Source: Nitrosospira multiformis
GTDB lineage: Bacteria; Pseudomonadota; Gammaproteobacteria; Burkholderiales; Nitrosomonadaceae
Length of the DNA stretch: 64,000 nt
Direction of reading: 5' to 3'
NCBI RefSeq assembly: GCF_900111585.1
Contig: NZ_FOHI01000003.1
Coordinates: 62,001 to 126,000, forward strand
The notes under the pieces: generated by a model
What the model saw: the letters and a program-made list of their open reading frames with translations, nothing else
Told to the model about the DNA's origin: nothing
The model's database searches: none
Program-made: the position numbers and the translations under genes
Part shown: positions 62,500 to 64,000 of the stretch, in pieces
Position numbering within the stretch: position 1 is the first letter of the stretch
Layout of the letters: each line of letters starts with the position of its first letter

Positions 62500-63333
62500 A
62501 TGGCTAATATTCTTCAGGAGATTCTGGCGACAAAGAGACAGGAGATTGCGGCATTGAAAGCGCAGGGTTCTCTTGCCGTGCTTCGTCGCCAGGCAGAGGC
62601 GTTACCGCCGCCAAGGGATTTCGTTGGCGCGCTTCGCAAGAAACTTGCCCTGGGATTACCGGCCGTCATTGCGGAAATAAAGAAGGCCAGTCCCAGCAAG
62701 GGCGTGTTGCGTGAGCAGTTCGACCCCGCGGCTATCGCTGCGAGCTATGCCCAGCACGGCGCGGCCTGCCTGTCGGTTCTGACAGACCAGCAATATTTTC
62801 GTGGCAGCGCGGAATATTTGAAGCAGGCCAGAAGCGCCTGCGATCTGCCGGTCCTGCGCAAGGATTTTATGCTGGACGAATATCAGGTCGTCGAAGCACG
62901 GCTCATGGGTGCGGATTGTATCCTCATCATTGTCGCTGCCTTCCGCGATCCTTTCATTTCGACCGGGAGCCACCGGCAGGAGGAAGAAGCGGTAGCGGAA
63001 ATGCGCAAGCTGGAGTTGCTGGCTCATGCGCTCGGGATGGCCGTTCTGGTGGAGGTTCATGATGGTGCGGAACTCGAGCTGGCGCTGGAACTGGCGTCTC
63101 CCCTGATCGGCATCAATAACCGCAACCTGCATACGTTTGAAACCCGCCTGGATACGACCCTGCATCTGCTTGACCGCATTCCGCCAGACCGCATGACCAT
63201 CACCGAAAGCGGGGTACTCACATCTGATGATGTTGCGCTGATGCGCGGGCACGGAGTAGGCATCTTCCTTGTAGGCGAAGCCTTCATGCGTGCTTCTGAT
63301 CCCGGGGCCGAGTTGGCGAGGTTGTTCGGGTAA
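62500..63333 (+). CDS. trpC: indole-3-glycerol phosphate synthase TrpC
   Basis: A 277-residue TIM-barrel enzyme with [20 protein letters not shown] near residue 60, [20 protein letters not shown] and [15 protein letters not shown]. It closes the indole ring from CdRP. Starting at ATG 62500 gives MANILQEIL; a TTG at 62494 is discarded. It is the last gene of the visible trp operon. A loop insert ([16 protein letters not shown]) is a little longer than in most homologues. Confidence 0.97.
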   Translation: MANILQEILATKRQEIAALKAQGSLAVLRRQAEALPPPRDFVGALRKKLALGLPAVIAEIKKASPSKGVLREQFDPAAIAASYAQHGAACLSVLTDQQYFRGSAEYLKQARSACDLPVLRKDFMLDEYQVVEARLMGADCILIIVAAFRDPFISTGSHRQEEEAVAEMRKLELLAHALGMAVLVEVHDGAELELALELASPLIGINNRNLHTFETRLDTTLHLLDRIPPDRMTITESGVLTSDDVALMRGHGVGIFLVGEAFMRASDPGAELARLFG

Positions 63334-63580
63334 TTCATCAATCATCCGGGTTGCATTCAACCCACCGGGTTCCGAAGGTTCCCCTGCTTTGTTGCAAAAA
63401 AGCAACACATATCCTTATCCAGTTCCCAAACTCTCTTTATTTCCTTGCTAGGCGTTGTTACGTTAGGCACAATCTCTCAACCCTCTCATTTTCGGGAGGT
63501 CCAGGCAGCGGGAATAAACTCCCACCGAAATAGGGTCGGTGCGAGGCCCCACCGTTTCAACTTTAAAGGAGATTTTCCAC
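63334..63580. other. 247-bp spacer upstream of the porin
   Basis: A weak hairpin (GGGTTGCATTCAACCC, near 63347-63362) lies after trpC with no T-run. AAAGGAG (63565-63571) is the ribosome-binding site of the porin. No other feature seen. Confidence 0.4.
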
Positions 63581-64000
63581 ATGAAAAAGAAACTGATTGC
63601 GCTGGCCGTTGCCGGTGCACTCGCGGCCCCGGTGGTTGCATCCGCTCAGGGGACAAACGTTACGCTTTTTGGTCGGGCACAAGCTGAATACAGTCTGGTT
63701 GATTTCGCTGGCCAGCCTAGCCAGGGGGCACTCCAGGACAATTCCCGCTCTTCCCGCTGGGGTCTGCAGGTTACAGAAGATCTGGGCAATGGCCTGAAAG
63801 CAAATGCCCGCCTCGAATTCGGACTTAACACCGGCTCCGGTTCCGCCACCACACCTCGTGAGCAGTGGGTCGGGCTGTCTCACAGCCATTGGGGCGATAT
63901 CAGGTTTGGCCGTCTCCAGTCCCCCTTCAAGGATTTTGCCGGGGGTATGACAATCGATCCGTTCGCCTACACCACCCTGCAAGCGAATGGCGCCGGCGGT
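63581..64000 (+). CDS. general Gram-negative porin (3' end outside window)
   Basis: The first 140 residues are present. A standard signal peptide (MKKKLIALAVAGALAAPVVA, cleavage near ASA-QGT) is followed by the beta-barrel start NVTLFGRAQAEYSLVDFAGQ, RSSRWGLQVTEDLGNGLKAN and LEFGLNTGSG. This is the OmpC-type betaproteobacterial porin (Porin_4). It is probably an abundant trimeric channel for small solutes. The end and C-terminal Phe are not visible. Confidence 0.93.
   Translation, partial: MKKKLIALAVAGALAAPVVASAQGTNVTLFGRAQAEYSLVDFAGQPSQGALQDNSRSSRWGLQVTEDLGNGLKANARLEFGLNTGSGSATTPREQWVGLSHSHWGDIRFGRLQSPFKDFAGGMTIDPFAYTTLQANGAGG

Noticed and set aside
1-64000. CRISPR arrays, rRNA, complete insertion sequences, integrases, attachment sites
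   Set aside because: No regularly spaced repeats, rRNA-like conserved segments, intact transposases or integrases were seen on reading the window.

Overview
The window looks like the chromosome of an ammonia-oxidising betaproteobacterium of the Nitrosospira type (Nitrosomonadaceae). This is inferred from gene content: a lexA-imuA-imuB-dnaE2 mutagenesis cassette, PEP-CTERM proteins, an EpsA-type regulator, a type II secretion cluster of the betaproteobacterial kind, DUF5395 beside a YeiH-type exporter, and a trpGDC operon. No rRNA, tRNA, CRISPR array or intact insertion sequence was seen.

Layout. 1-2.3 kb: end of a YeiH/sulfate-exporter transporter with two small companions, then a DUF2501 gene. 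2.4-8.5 kb: the SOS mutagenesis operon on the minus strand, with a near-consensus promoter whose spacer is filled by an operator palindrome. 8.6-9.4 kb: a PEP-CTERM protein. 9.8-18.7 kb: a sparse, decaying region. It holds an orphan response regulator, a VanZ-like protein, nhaA and a secreted cyanophycinase-like peptidase behind about 120 bp of helically phased A-tracts. It also holds broken copies of epsC, an HPF/RaiA-like gene, an HPP-family gene, a TPR gene and mgtC. 19-20.4 kb: an FAD/NAD(P)-binding protein.

21.2-31.3 kb: an 11-gene type II secretion/pseudopilus operon: gspG, F, E, four PilM/N/O/P- or GspL/M/C-like inner-membrane genes, a secretin lipoprotein with an extra C-terminal domain, and three further pseudopilins. 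A LuxR-type EpsA-like regulator follows. 32.7 kb: a clear c-di-GMP-I (GEMM) riboswitch leads into a PEP-CTERM protein with an EF-hand-like loop, a secreted protein of unknown function, an FhaC/ShlB transporter and a 3,420-residue filamentous haemagglutinin. This reads as a c-di-GMP-controlled adhesin and matrix locus.

47.6-50.2 kb: small stress-type genes (DUF3562, DUF5132, an amphipathic Pro-rich protein) and a decayed duplicate of the 8.7-kb PEP-CTERM gene. 50.6-54.5 kb: a Tat-exported PhoX-family phosphatase and a secreted glycerophosphodiesterase, both on minus. 54.7-59.9 kb, plus strand: a five-gene module made of a DUF2341-LamG-ExbB fusion, ExbD, a TonB-like protein, a porin and a coiled-coil periplasmic protein. 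It is probably a dedicated energised outer-membrane system and is the best candidate here for an under-described machine. 60-64 kb: a basic, possibly DNA-binding protein, trpGDC, and the start of a general porin.
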